Assembly (NCBI GenBank): GCA_017625435.1
Contig: JAGAKX010000042.1
Coordinates: forward strand, 1-44,557
Length of the DNA stretch: 44,557 nucleotides
Reading direction: 5' to 3'
Source of the DNA: Clostridia bacterium
Lineage (GTDB): Bacteria > Bacillota > Clostridia > Oscillospirales > Acutalibacteraceae
The notes below the pieces were generated by a model that saw only the letters and a program-made list of their open reading frames with translations, searched no databases and was not told the DNA's origin. Numbering within the stretch: the stretch's first letter is position 1; every line of letters begins with the position of its first letter. The position numbers and the translations under genes are program-made. Shown here in pieces: positions 20,554 to 28,206 of this stretch.

Positions 20554-22781
20554 ACGCTTTCGTGGAAGGTACGGCTGATAACCTCACGCTGCTGCTCACG
20601 GGAGAGCTTATTGAAGTTAACTGCGTAGCCCGAAACACGGATTGTAAGATTGGGATAATCGTCGGGGTTTTCGTAAGCCTTTATAAGGGTCTCACGGTTA
20701 AGAACATTTACGTTTATGTGGTGTGCCTTCTGTGAGAAGTAGCCGTCAAGGATATTCACAAGGTTAGAAACTCTGTCTTCTTCCGTCTTTCCGAGAGCCT
20801 CGGGAGTAATTGTGAAGGTATTTGATATACCGTCACGGCAGTCCTCATAATCTATCTTTGCAACGGAGTTAAGAGAAGCAAGTGCACCGTTTTCCTCACG
20901 GTTGTGCATGGGATTTGCACCGGGAGCAAATGCCTGTCCCGCTTTTCTTCCGTCGGGTGTAGCACCTGTGTGCTTGCCGTACATAACATTTGAAGTGATT
21001 GTGAGCACGGAAAGGGTGTGGATTGCATTTCTGTAGGTGGGAGTTTTTCTGAGCTCCGTAATAACCTTATGAGCCATATCACGGGCAATAAGGTCAACTC
21101 TGTCATCATCGTTTCCGTACTTGGGGAATTCACCCTCTGTTCTGAAATCGGTAATATATCCGAGCTCATCCTTCACGGGATAAACCTTTGCATACTTAAT
21201 TGCGGAAAGAGAGTCCGCAAGCACGGAAAAGCCTGCAACACCGAATGCCATAAAGCGGGTGACCTCTGTATCGTGCAGAGCCATCTGTGTTTTTTCGTAA
21301 GCATACTTATCGTGCATATAGTGAATGACATTCATTGTGTTTACATAGAGCTTGCAAAGCCACTCGAGGTAAACATCAACACGGTTCATAACCTCGTCAA
21401 AGCACAGGGTCTCACCCTCCATAACGGGCATCTGAGGTCCTATGTGAATACCGCTTGTGGTGTCAAAGCCGCCGTTGATTGCCACAAGAAGAAGCTTTGC
21501 AAGGTTGCATCTGGCACCGAAAAACTGCATCTGCTTGCCTACCTCCATAGCGGAAACACAGCAGGCAATAGCATAGTCATCCCCGTGATGAGGACGCATT
21601 ATATCGTCATTTTCATACTGAATTGAGTCTGTATCGCAGGATACCTTTGCACAGAATCTCTTGAAGCCCTCGGGAAGAGACTCTGACCATAATACGGTAA
21701 GATTGGGCTCTGAGGAGGAGCCGAGAGTATAAAGGGTATTAAGCATACGGAAGGTGTTCTTTGTAACAAGGGTTCTGCCGTCCTTGCCCATACCGCCGAG
21801 GGATTCGGTAATCCACATAGGGTCTCCGCCGAAAAGCTCGTTGTATTCGGGAGTGCGAAGATGTCTTGCTATACGGAGCTTAATTACAAAATCGTCCATA
21901 AGCTCCTGTGCACCCTCTTCCGTAAGAATGCCTCTTTCAATATCTCTTTCAATATAAATGTCAAAGAATGTGCTGACACGTCCTAAGGACATAGCAGCGC
22001 CGTTCTGCTCCTTTATCGCGGCAAGATATGCAAAATAAGTCCATTGAATAGCTTCCTTTGCATCCTTTGCGGGCTCGGAAATGTCAAAGCCGTACATTGC
22101 AGCCATTTCCTTGAGATAGCCGAGGAAGGTAATCTGCTGGAAAAGCTCCTCGGACAGACGGATGTTTTCAACTATATAAGGCTTTTCTGCAAGAGCCTTT
22201 TTATCCTTTACCTTCTGAGCCATAAGGCGGTCAACACCGTAAAGGGCAACACGGCGGTAGTCACCGATAATTCTGCCTCTGCCGTAAGCATCGGGAAGAC
22301 CTGTTATAATGTGGCTTTTTCTGGCAAGGCGCATTTCGTCTGCATAGGCACGGAAAACACCGTCGTTGTGTGTTGTACGGAAACGGAATTCATCCTCAAC
22401 CTTGTCACTGAGTCTGTAGCCGTAAGCAGCACAGGCCTGACGTGCCATTCTGATACCGCCGAAGGGGTTTACGCCTCTTTTAAGGGGCTTGTCGGTCTGC
22501 ATACCGAAAATAAGCTCCTTTTCCTTGTCTATGTAGCCGGGCTTGTAGCTTGTAAGGGATGAAACGGTATCCGTATCAACATCAAGCACACCGCCCTTTT
22601 TACGCTCCTTCTTAAAAAGCTCCTGTACGGTTGACATCAGCTCATCGGTACGCTTTGTAGCACCTGCAAGAAAGCTGCCGTCTCCCTTATATTCCTTGTA
22701 ATTAAGCTGAATGAAATCACGCACGTTAATCTCATCCTGCCATACACCTTCATTAAAGCCTGTCCAGTTTTCGTGTTTCAT
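20550..22781 (-). CDS. pflB: Formate C-acetyltransferase (pyruvate formate-lyase)
   Basis: A 743-residue glycyl radical enzyme turning pyruvate and CoA into acetyl-CoA and formate. The catalytic Cys pair is in [10 protein letters not shown] (about residues 410-413) and the glycyl radical site in RVSGYAV near the C-terminus. The start is MKHENWTGF, with AAGGAG 8 nt upstream; a 7-residue longer frame runs into the leader. Expression is probably set by the ZTP riboswitch upstream, which links formate supply to purine synthesis (formate feeds 10-formyl-tetrahydrofolate). A family A repeat lies between the riboswitch and the gene. The length is normal for PflB. Confidence 0.97.
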   Translation of the reverse strand: MKHENWTGFNEGVWQDEINVRDFIQLNYKEYKGDGSFLAGATKRTDELMSTVQELFKKERKKGGVLDVDTDTVSSLTSYKPGYIDKEKELIFGMQTDKPLKRGVNPFGGIRMARQACAAYGYRLSDKVEDEFRFRTTHNDGVFRAYADEMRLARKSHIITGLPDAYGRGRIIGDYRRVALYGVDRLMAQKVKDKKALAEKPYIVENIRLSEELFQQITFLGYLKEMAAMYGFDISEPAKDAKEAIQWTYFAYLAAIKEQNGAAMSLGRVSTFFDIYIERDIERGILTEEGAQELMDDFVIKLRIARHLRTPEYNELFGGDPMWITESLGGMGKDGRTLVTKNTFRMLNTLYTLGSSSEPNLTVLWSESLPEGFKRFCAKVSCDTDSIQYENDDIMRPHHGDDYAIACCVSAMEVGKQMQFFGARCNLAKLLLVAINGGFDTTSGIHIGPQMPVMEGETLCFDEVMNRVDVYLEWLCKLYVNTMNVIHYMHDKYAYEKTQMALHDTEVTRFMAFGVAGFSVLADSLSAIKYAKVYPVKDELGYITDFRTEGEFPKYGNDDDRVDLIARDMAHKVITELRKTPTYRNAIHTLSVLTITSNVMYGKHTGATPDGRKAGQAFAPGANPMHNREENGALASLNSVAKIDYEDCRDGISNTFTITPEALGKTEEDRVSNLVNILDGYFSQKAHHINVNVLNRETLIKAYENPDDYPNLTIRVSGYAVNFNKLSREQQREVISRTFHESV

Positions 22782-22816
22782 ATATATTCTCCTTTTAGGC
22801 AATTGACTTTTTTCGG

Positions 22817-22915
22817 GTAGGGGCGGGGTTTCCCCGCCCGTTCAGAGGGGTTGTAATTTTTTAGCAAATGAAAGTTACAAAAATTATGTGACGGGAGGGG
22901 CAACCCCTCCCCTAC
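22817..22915. repeat. Family A palindromic repeat in the pflB 5' leader
   Basis: A full copy with GTAGGGGCGGGG and CCCCTCCCCTAC ends. It lies downstream of the riboswitch terminator and 35 bp before the pflB start, so it is transcribed as part of the pflB leader whenever the switch is on. Confidence 0.8.
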
Positions 22916-22921
22916 AGTATA

Positions 22922-23030
22922 ACAATGGGCGCAATCAGATTTTTACTCCTGATTGCGCCCAGACGGTCGGCATTATAAAACTTTTACACTCCACCGCAGT
23001 ACCCTGCGAATTCCGTCAGTCATGTAAAAA
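22922..23030 (-). promoter_or_regulatory. ZTP riboswitch (pfl motif) with transcription terminator
   Basis: The minus-strand RNA contains the pfl-motif landmarks: ACUGACGGAA, a small hairpin around GCAGGGUACUGC with the following GGUGGAGU, then CCGUCUGGGC at the start of the second half. The terminator stem GGGCGCAAUCAG/CUGAUUGCGCCC shares its GGGC with the aptamer, followed by AUUGUU. ZTP or ZMP (AICAR) binding, a sign of 10-formyl-THF shortage, is expected to prevent termination and raise pflB-pflA expression. Confidence 0.92.
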
Positions 23031-23039
23031 TCTATAGTT

Positions 23040-23068
23040 ATTATATAACGGATTCAAAAAAAAGTCAA
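23040..23068 (-). promoter_or_regulatory. Promoter of the ZTP-pfl operon
   Basis: TTGACT (23063-23068), 17 nt including a T tract, TATAAT (23040-23045). Transcription would start a few bases before the riboswitch. Confidence 0.8.
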
Positions 23069-23088
23069 CATATAGTCTATACAGAAAT

Positions 23089-24537
23089 TCATCTGTTCTT
23101 TATATAGTATTTGTAGAATTTTACACCTTCTGCCAAAGCTGATACACCGATGCTCTCATTAGCTGCGTGCATAGCTGCCAGCTGTTCGGGAGTAAGTCTT
23201 GTGGGTGTGAAACGAAGGCAGTTATCCGAGACAATTTCAAACTGTCTGCAGTCGGTGCCTCCCGTCATAAGATAAGGAATCGGAACTACATCGGGGAAGG
23301 CTTCCTCTATACATTTCTGAAGATACCTGAATTCCTTGCCGTTGTGGTCCCCGACATTTGAGGGGTCACGGGAGAGAAGCACTTCCGTTTCAATATCGTA
23401 CTTCTTTGCAATCTGACGAAGCACATCAATGGATTCCTCTGCCTTCTGATGAACGGAAGGACGCATATTACAGATAACGGATGCAGAATCGGGAATAACA
23501 TTGGGAGCCTCGGAGCCCTGAGCCATCGTAAATGCACAGGTGGTCTTTACAAATGCGCCTGCCATAGGGGAAAAGAGGGGTAAAACCTTTGCAAGAAGTC
23601 CCTTAAAGAGCCAGAGGTTTGACATAACAAGACGCAGGGGGAATATAAGATGTCCTGCAATAGCCGTAAACATTTCGGGTATGGGGGTTACAAGCTCACG
23701 CTTGAAGGGGTCTGTCTTTTCCACCTCGGCAATGAATTTACCGAGTCTTGCAATGGGCGTGTTTTTTGGAGGAGTTGAAGCGTGGCCTCCCTTACCTCTT
23801 GCGGTAAATTTGATGTTGCAGAAGCCCTTTTCGACAATACCCACAGCAGCACAGGGCTTGGAAAGTCCTGGGAAAACATTACCGATAACGGCACCGCCCT
23901 CGTCAAGAACGGCATTGAGGCGGATGCCCTTTTCCTTTAAGTATTTTGCGGCATCAATGGCACCGCCGCCGGAAATTTCTTCGTTGACGGAAGAGAAAAG
24001 CCACACGTCCTCTTCGGGTGTGAAGCCCTCGGAGATTAATTCTTCAACAGCATCCCACTCAGCTGAAAGGGTGCTCTTGCAGTCCATAGCACCTCTGCCG
24101 TGAATACAGCCGTCCTCAATTGCGCCCGAGAAGGGGTCACGGGTCCATTCCTTTTCGGCGGCAGGCACAACGTCCTGATGTCCCATAAGAAGGATAGCTC
24201 CCTTAGAGGGGTTACTTCCCTTCCACAAACGAAGGAGATTACCCTGAAAATCGTGCTTTTCGAGAGTAGCGAAAATATTCGGATAATGCTTTTCCATTAC
24301 CTTCTGTAATTCAAGGAAGTCGCTGTAGTCCTCTCCCCTTGCCTTTGATACGGTGGATACCTTTATCATATCGGAAAGCACACGTGCATACTTGTCCTCT
24401 TCTTCCTTAGTCCAGGAGATTGCAGGCTTATTTGTGTTTTCCTTTGCCTTGACCTTTACTGCCCTTAAGGCACATACGGCAAGCACAAGTACAACAAGCA
24501 CAACTATTGCAAGCAGTGCAAATAAAACATATTTCAT
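23089..24537 (-). CDS. M20-family metallopeptidase, membrane-anchored
   Basis: A 482-residue M20 peptidase (carboxypeptidase PM20D1/Cps1-like). The start at MKYVLFALLA is chosen because AAAGGCGG precedes it; a frame 14 residues longer lacks a site. One N-terminal membrane segment (about residues 3-24) suggests the catalytic part faces outside or lies at the membrane. Di-zinc ligands fit LLMGHQDVVPA, GRGAMDCKSTL, the NEEISGGGA catalytic Glu and GTDCRQF; the lid domain contains 'ARGKGGHASTPPKNTP'. It probably cleaves peptides or N-acyl amino acids. It is separate from the VOR operon, with a family B repeat between them. Confidence 0.9.
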   Translation of the reverse strand: MKYVLFALLAIVVLVVLVLAVCALRAVKVKAKENTNKPAISWTKEEEDKYARVLSDMIKVSTVSKARGEDYSDFLELQKVMEKHYPNIFATLEKHDFQGNLLRLWKGSNPSKGAILLMGHQDVVPAAEKEWTRDPFSGAIEDGCIHGRGAMDCKSTLSAEWDAVEELISEGFTPEEDVWLFSSVNEEISGGGAIDAAKYLKEKGIRLNAVLDEGGAVIGNVFPGLSKPCAAVGIVEKGFCNIKFTARGKGGHASTPPKNTPIARLGKFIAEVEKTDPFKRELVTPIPEMFTAIAGHLIFPLRLVMSNLWLFKGLLAKVLPLFSPMAGAFVKTTCAFTMAQGSEAPNVIPDSASVICNMRPSVHQKAEESIDVLRQIAKKYDIETEVLLSRDPSNVGDHNGKEFRYLQKCIEEAFPDVVPIPYLMTGGTDCRQFEIVSDNCLRFTPTRLTPEQLAAMHAANESIGVSALAEGVKFYKYYIKNR

Positions 24538-24656
24538 AAAACAACCGCCTTTCTTTTGCTGACAACAATTATACATCAAACGATATTACAATTCAACCGT
24601 ATATCTCATAATTTACAGAAGTAATTTACTGTGAGACACGAAATAAATTTCACCTT

Positions 24657-24808
24657 GTAGGGGTCGGCGTCCTCGACGACCCGAGATAGCGGCAAACAAT
24701 AAAAATACTCCGAAATGCTCCCTCAGAGGCACATTTTTACTCCCACGGGAATTTTCTTATGCTTTATAATTTTGTACAATGCGGGATGTCGAGGACGCCA
24801 TCCCCTAC
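24657..24808. repeat. Family B MITE-like repeat (inverted core)
   Basis: GTAGGGGTCGGCGTCCTCGA and GGACGCCATCCCCTAC ends. The internal 'CAGAGGCACATTTTTAC' is the reverse complement of the core seen in the copies at 8875 and 13952, so this copy sits in the opposite orientation. It fills most of the gap 24538-24954. Confidence 0.8.
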
Positions 24809-24911
24809 AATGTAAACTCAACAGCACATCCTCACAGGGAATTTTACATTCTCCGAATTCCGACCTCCGACATCTACCGCTGAATTATGATTTATATTCC
24901 TTACAAACAAT

Positions 24912-24947
24912 ACAGGTATTCTCTCCGTCTATGAAGAAAATACCTGT
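24912..24947 (-). terminator. Terminator-like hairpin after the VOR operon
   Basis: ACAGGTATT and AATACCTGT form a 9-bp stem just past the gamma-subunit stop codon, with a short ATTGTTTGT tail on the minus strand. A modest terminator. Confidence 0.5.
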
Positions 24948-24954
24948 TTATAAA

Positions 24955-25488
24955 TTACTGCTGAGCGCCGAGCTTCAATGCATCGAGATTGTAGCCGAGC
25001 ATATCCTGATGACGGGCGGAGATTACCTTGTTAAGGGCAGCCTCAAGGTTATCGGAGCCGATTTCGGGAACAGCGGAAATAACCTTACCCGTGATAATCA
25101 TATTAGCGAGTGTTCTGAGATTCTTCTCGTTTGCAAGACCGGATGCAGGGACATAATAAACCTCAACATCCGTTCTTTCAACCTTTCTTCCGATAAGGGT
25201 TGAATCAACAAAAATTTTACCGCCGGGGACAACTGCGTTTTCGTACTTGTCAAGGGACGGAAGATTCATTGCAATAAGCACATCGGGCTTGTCAACTATA
25301 GGAGAGCCGATGGGTGTATCGCTTAAAATAACGGAGCAGTTAGCCGTACCGCCTCTCATTTCGGGACCGTAGGAAGGAAGCCAGCTTACCTGCTTGCCCT
25401 CAATAAGACCCTTGTAGGCAAGGAATTTACCTGCAAAAAGGATACCCTGACCGCCGAAGCCTGCAAAAAGCATATTAACAGTAGCCAT
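24955..25488 (-). CDS. 2-oxoacid:ferredoxin oxidoreductase, gamma subunit
   Basis: A 177-residue KorC/VorC-type subunit. The signature '[17 protein letters not shown]' (residues 8-24) and '[20 protein letters not shown]' (about 39-58) are typical of the gamma domain, which helps bind CoA and connect the catalytic subunits. Its ATG overlaps the beta-subunit stop (TAATG). It is the last gene of the Ile T-box operon. Confidence 0.92.
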   Translation of the reverse strand: MATVNMLFAGFGGQGILFAGKFLAYKGLIEGKQVSWLPSYGPEMRGGTANCSVILSDTPIGSPIVDKPDVLIAMNLPSLDKYENAVVPGGKIFVDSTLIGRKVERTDVEVYYVPASGLANEKNLRTLANMIITGKVISAVPEIGSDNLEAALNKVISARHQDMLGYNLDALKLGAQQ

Positions 25489-26243
25489 TATTCTGCCTCC
25501 TCTTCCGCTGTGATGTCCTTATATACACCTAAGGGATAGTAAGGAATCATATTATCCTCCAGCCACGTGAGAGCCTTTTCGGGAGACATACCCCAGTTTG
25601 TGGGGCAGGTGGAAAGAACCTCAACAAGAGAGAAGCCCTTGCCGTCTATCTGATTCTGAAAAGCCTTTTTAATAGCCTTCTTTGCGTTTCTTATGTTCTT
25701 TACGTTGTTGACTGCAACTCTTTCAAGGTAAGCAGCTCCGTCAACATTCTGAAGCATTTCGCATACCTTTACGGGGAAACCGACGGAAGCGGTGTCTCTG
25801 CCGTAGGGTGATGTCTGTGTAACCTGACCGGGAAGAGTTGTGGGAGCCATCTGACCGCCTGTCATACCGTAAATTGCATTGTTTACGAAAATTACGGTGA
25901 TGTTCTCTCTTCTTGCTGCTGCGTGAACTGTTTCCGCAGTACCAATAGCTGCAAGGTCGCCGTCACCCTGATATGTGAAAACTATATTCTCGGGGTCGCT
26001 TCTCTTTACACCCGTTGCAACTGCAGGTGCTCTGCCGTGAGCCGCCTGAACGAAGTCAACGGTGAAATAGTTATATGCCATAACGGAGCAGCCGACGGGG
26101 GCTACACCTATGGTTTTTCCTTCAATGCCTAATTCATCAATTACCTCAGCTACAAGACGGTGGATAATACCGTGAGTACAGCCGGGACAATAGTGGAGCA
26201 CTGCATCTGTTAATGATTTGGGTTTTTGGAATACTACAGCCAT
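25488..26243 (-). CDS. 2-oxoacid:ferredoxin oxidoreductase, beta subunit (TPP-binding)
   Basis: A 251-residue thiamine diphosphate subunit. It has the cluster-binding/TPP region CPGCTHG (about residues 19-25) and the TPP-Mg motif GDGDLAAIG...NN (about 94-122), followed by 'IYGMTGGQMAPTT'. With alpha, gamma and the ferredoxin-like delta subunit it converts 2-oxoacids and CoA to acyl-CoA, CO2 and reduced ferredoxin, or the reverse. The gene order delta-alpha-beta-gamma is that of VOR/KOR-type four-subunit enzymes. It starts 4 nt after the alpha stop. Confidence 0.93.
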   Translation of the reverse strand: MAVVFQKPKSLTDAVLHYCPGCTHGIIHRLVAEVIDELGIEGKTIGVAPVGCSVMAYNYFTVDFVQAAHGRAPAVATGVKRSDPENIVFTYQGDGDLAAIGTAETVHAAARRENITVIFVNNAIYGMTGGQMAPTTLPGQVTQTSPYGRDTASVGFPVKVCEMLQNVDGAAYLERVAVNNVKNIRNAKKAIKKAFQNQIDGKGFSLVEVLSTCPTNWGMSPEKALTWLEDNMIPYYPLGVYKDITAEEEAE

Positions 26244-26247
26244 ACTC

Positions 26248-27309
26248 TTATGCCTCCTTCTCGTTTACTTCTTCGATTTTTGCAAGAACCTCTTCGGGAG
26301 AGGGAATCATACCGCCCGTGCGTGAGCAAAGATATACGGGCTTTCTGCACTTGATTGCAAGCTCAACGTCTTCAATCATCTGACCCATATTCATTTCGAC
26401 GGAAATGAATGCCTTGCACTTGTCAGCCGCCTTAAGGAGTACGTCCTTGGGGAAGGGCCAGAGGGTAATGGGACGGATAAGACCTACCTTCATTCCCTTT
26501 TCTCTTGCAACATTAATTGCGTTTTTAGCTACACGGGAGGTAATACCGAAGGCAACAACTGAGATTTCCGCATCATCCATAAGGTATTCCTCATACATTA
26601 CCTCGTTCTTTTCAACGAGAGCATAACGCTCATATCTTTCAAAAACCTTCTTTTCAAGCTCCTCAGGCTGTAAGAAAAGAGAGTTTACGATATTATGCTG
26701 TCTTCCGCCCTTGGTGCCTGTTACAGCCCAGGGCTTTTCTGCGGTGTAGGTGCTTTCGAGATCAAGGGAGACGGGCTCCATCATCTGACCCATTGTACCG
26801 TCCGCAAGAATCATTGATACCATTCTGTACTTGTCTGCAAGCTCAAAGCCCTTTACGGTAAGGCTTGCCATTTCCTGAACGGATGCAGGTGCGAGAACGA
26901 TATTTCTGAAGTCACCGTGGCTTCCGCCCTTTACTGCCTGCCAGTAGTCGGACTGAGAGGGCTGAATACCGCCGAGTCCGGGACCGCCTCTCTGTACGTT
27001 TACTATAAGTGCGGGAAGGTCACAGCCTGCAAGGTAGGAAATACCCTCGCTCTTAAGGGAGATTCCGGGGGAAGAAGATGATGTCATAACTCTCTTTCCC
27101 GTTGAAGCTACACCTATAACCATATTTATTGCGGCAACCTTGCTTTCAGCCTGCAAAAAGGTTCCGCCGATTTTGGGCATTCTCTTTGCCATATATGCCG
27201 CTACCTCTGTCTGAGGAGTAATGGGATAACCGAAGTAATGGCGGCAGCCGGCTTTAATTGCGGCTTCGGCAATTGCTTCATTTCCCTTCATCAATACCAT
27301 ATCACTCAT
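26248..27309 (-). CDS. vorB: 2-oxoacid:ferredoxin oxidoreductase, alpha subunit (VorB-type)
   Basis: A 353-residue alpha subunit with 'KGNEAIAEAAIKAGCRHYFG', 'YPITPQTEVAAYMAKRMP' and 'RGGPGLGGIQPSQSDYWQAV', close to proteins annotated as 3-methyl-2-oxobutanoate:ferredoxin oxidoreductase VorB. This supports a branched-chain 2-oxoacid substrate, although 2-oxoglutarate and aryl-pyruvate enzymes share these motifs, so specificity is not proved by sequence. The gene follows the ferredoxin gene by 15 nt. Because the operon is led by a T-box, the biosynthetic (reductive carboxylation) direction is favoured here. Confidence 0.88.
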   Translation of the reverse strand: MSDMVLMKGNEAIAEAAIKAGCRHYFGYPITPQTEVAAYMAKRMPKIGGTFLQAESKVAAINMVIGVASTGKRVMTSSSSPGISLKSEGISYLAGCDLPALIVNVQRGGPGLGGIQPSQSDYWQAVKGGSHGDFRNIVLAPASVQEMASLTVKGFELADKYRMVSMILADGTMGQMMEPVSLDLESTYTAEKPWAVTGTKGGRQHNIVNSLFLQPEELEKKVFERYERYALVEKNEVMYEEYLMDDAEISVVAFGITSRVAKNAINVAREKGMKVGLIRPITLWPFPKDVLLKAADKCKAFISVEMNMGQMIEDVELAIKCRKPVYLCSRTGGMIPSPEEVLAKIEEVNEKEA

Positions 27310-27324
27310 TTTATTTCACTCTCC

Positions 27325-27531
27325 TCATTTCTCTACTTTAATTACACAGTCGGGACACATAGTAGCACAGAAAGCACAGGCTATACATAAAGCCTGGTCG
27401 GTGATTTCTGCAGGATGGTGTCCTTTGACATTAAGGCGTGTCTCTGAAAGCTTTACAATACCCTTGGGGCAGGCGGTAACACAAAGTCCGCAGCCCTTGC
27501 AAAGGTCTTCCGAAAAAGTAACTTTTGCCAT
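27325..27531 (-). CDS. 2[4Fe-4S] ferredoxin, delta subunit of the oxidoreductase
   Basis: A 68-residue protein with two [4Fe-4S] motifs, CKGCGLCVTACP and CIACAFCATMCP, the delta subunit that passes electrons to or from free ferredoxin. The start is taken at MAKVTFSED because AGGAGAG lies 8 nt upstream; a start 6 codons earlier is less likely. It lies between the ATPase and the alpha-subunit genes. Confidence 0.93.
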   Translation of the reverse strand: MAKVTFSEDLCKGCGLCVTACPKGIVKLSETRLNVKGHHPAEITDQALCIACAFCATMCPDCVIKVEK

Positions 27532-27545
27532 GTATTTCTCTCCTG

Positions 27546-28202
27546 TCAAACAATTTTCTTCTGAAGCTCAAGAGGAAAATAATCCTTCTTATCTCCTATT
27601 ATACTGTCATATATTTTTTTGTCAACCGATGTAAATTTCAAAGGAAGCCCCGAAAGCTTACAAAGCCTTTCACATTCGGCGAAGGACCGTGAAACCGATT
27701 CTTCTTCGGTCACAGCCCCGATATTGGAGTTATTTACGATTCCCGTAAATTTTACCTTTGCCGCATTTTCAATTTCCGCCATAACCTCAAGCGCACTTTC
27801 GGCATCGGGAGTCAGAGGACGGTACATATTGAAAACGAAAAGCATTTCAAAATTTCCCTCTTCGTTTATTTTATCGGCATATCTTCCCAGAGCATAAGCT
27901 CCTCTGTCGTCACCGCCGAGGTCAACTATATAGTAACGGGACTTATCGTCAACCACGGAATACATTTCCTGAGGAAGGGCGGGAATGTCAACATTGGAAT
28001 TAGCATACTCCGATGAAATAAGCTTTATTCCCGCTTCAGTCAGCTCCTTAAGGGAATCCTTTGTGCGAAAATAAGGATTTACGATATCAAGGTCGGCAAT
28101 TACGGTGTCAAAGCCGTCCCTTTTCATTTTAAGGGCAAGGTTTACGGCAATATTGGTCTTGCCCGAGCCGTAATGCCCTGCCAGTATAGTTATTCTTTTC
28201 AT
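27546..28202 (-). CDS. MinD/ParA-like (SIMIBI) P-loop ATPase
   Basis: A 218-residue protein with a Walker A GHYGSGKTN (residues 9-17), a switch-type 'VIADLDIVNPYFRTKD' (about 34-49) and 'YYIVDLGGDDRG' as Walker B. The family includes nucleotide-driven carriers and maturation factors for metallo- and Fe-S enzymes as well as partition proteins. Being inside the operon between the ligase and the ferredoxin subunit, a role in maturing or loading the oxidoreductase is plausible, but this is inference. No Cys motif of the Mrp/Nbp35 type is visible. Its start is 4 nt after the ligase stop. Confidence 0.75.
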   Translation of the reverse strand: MKRITILAGHYGSGKTNIAVNLALKMKRDGFDTVIADLDIVNPYFRTKDSLKELTEAGIKLISSEYANSNVDIPALPQEMYSVVDDKSRYYIVDLGGDDRGAYALGRYADKINEEGNFEMLFVFNMYRPLTPDAESALEVMAEIENAAKVKFTGIVNNSNIGAVTEEESVSRSFAECERLCKLSGLPLKFTSVDKKIYDSIIGDKKDYFPLELQKKIV

Positions 28203-28206
28203 AATA

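Noticed and set aside
828..22915. Family A palindromes as ordinary transcription terminators
   Set aside because: The hairpins lack a consistent T tract, occur in pairs as ends of one element, and are found both between genes of one operon and in a 5' leader.
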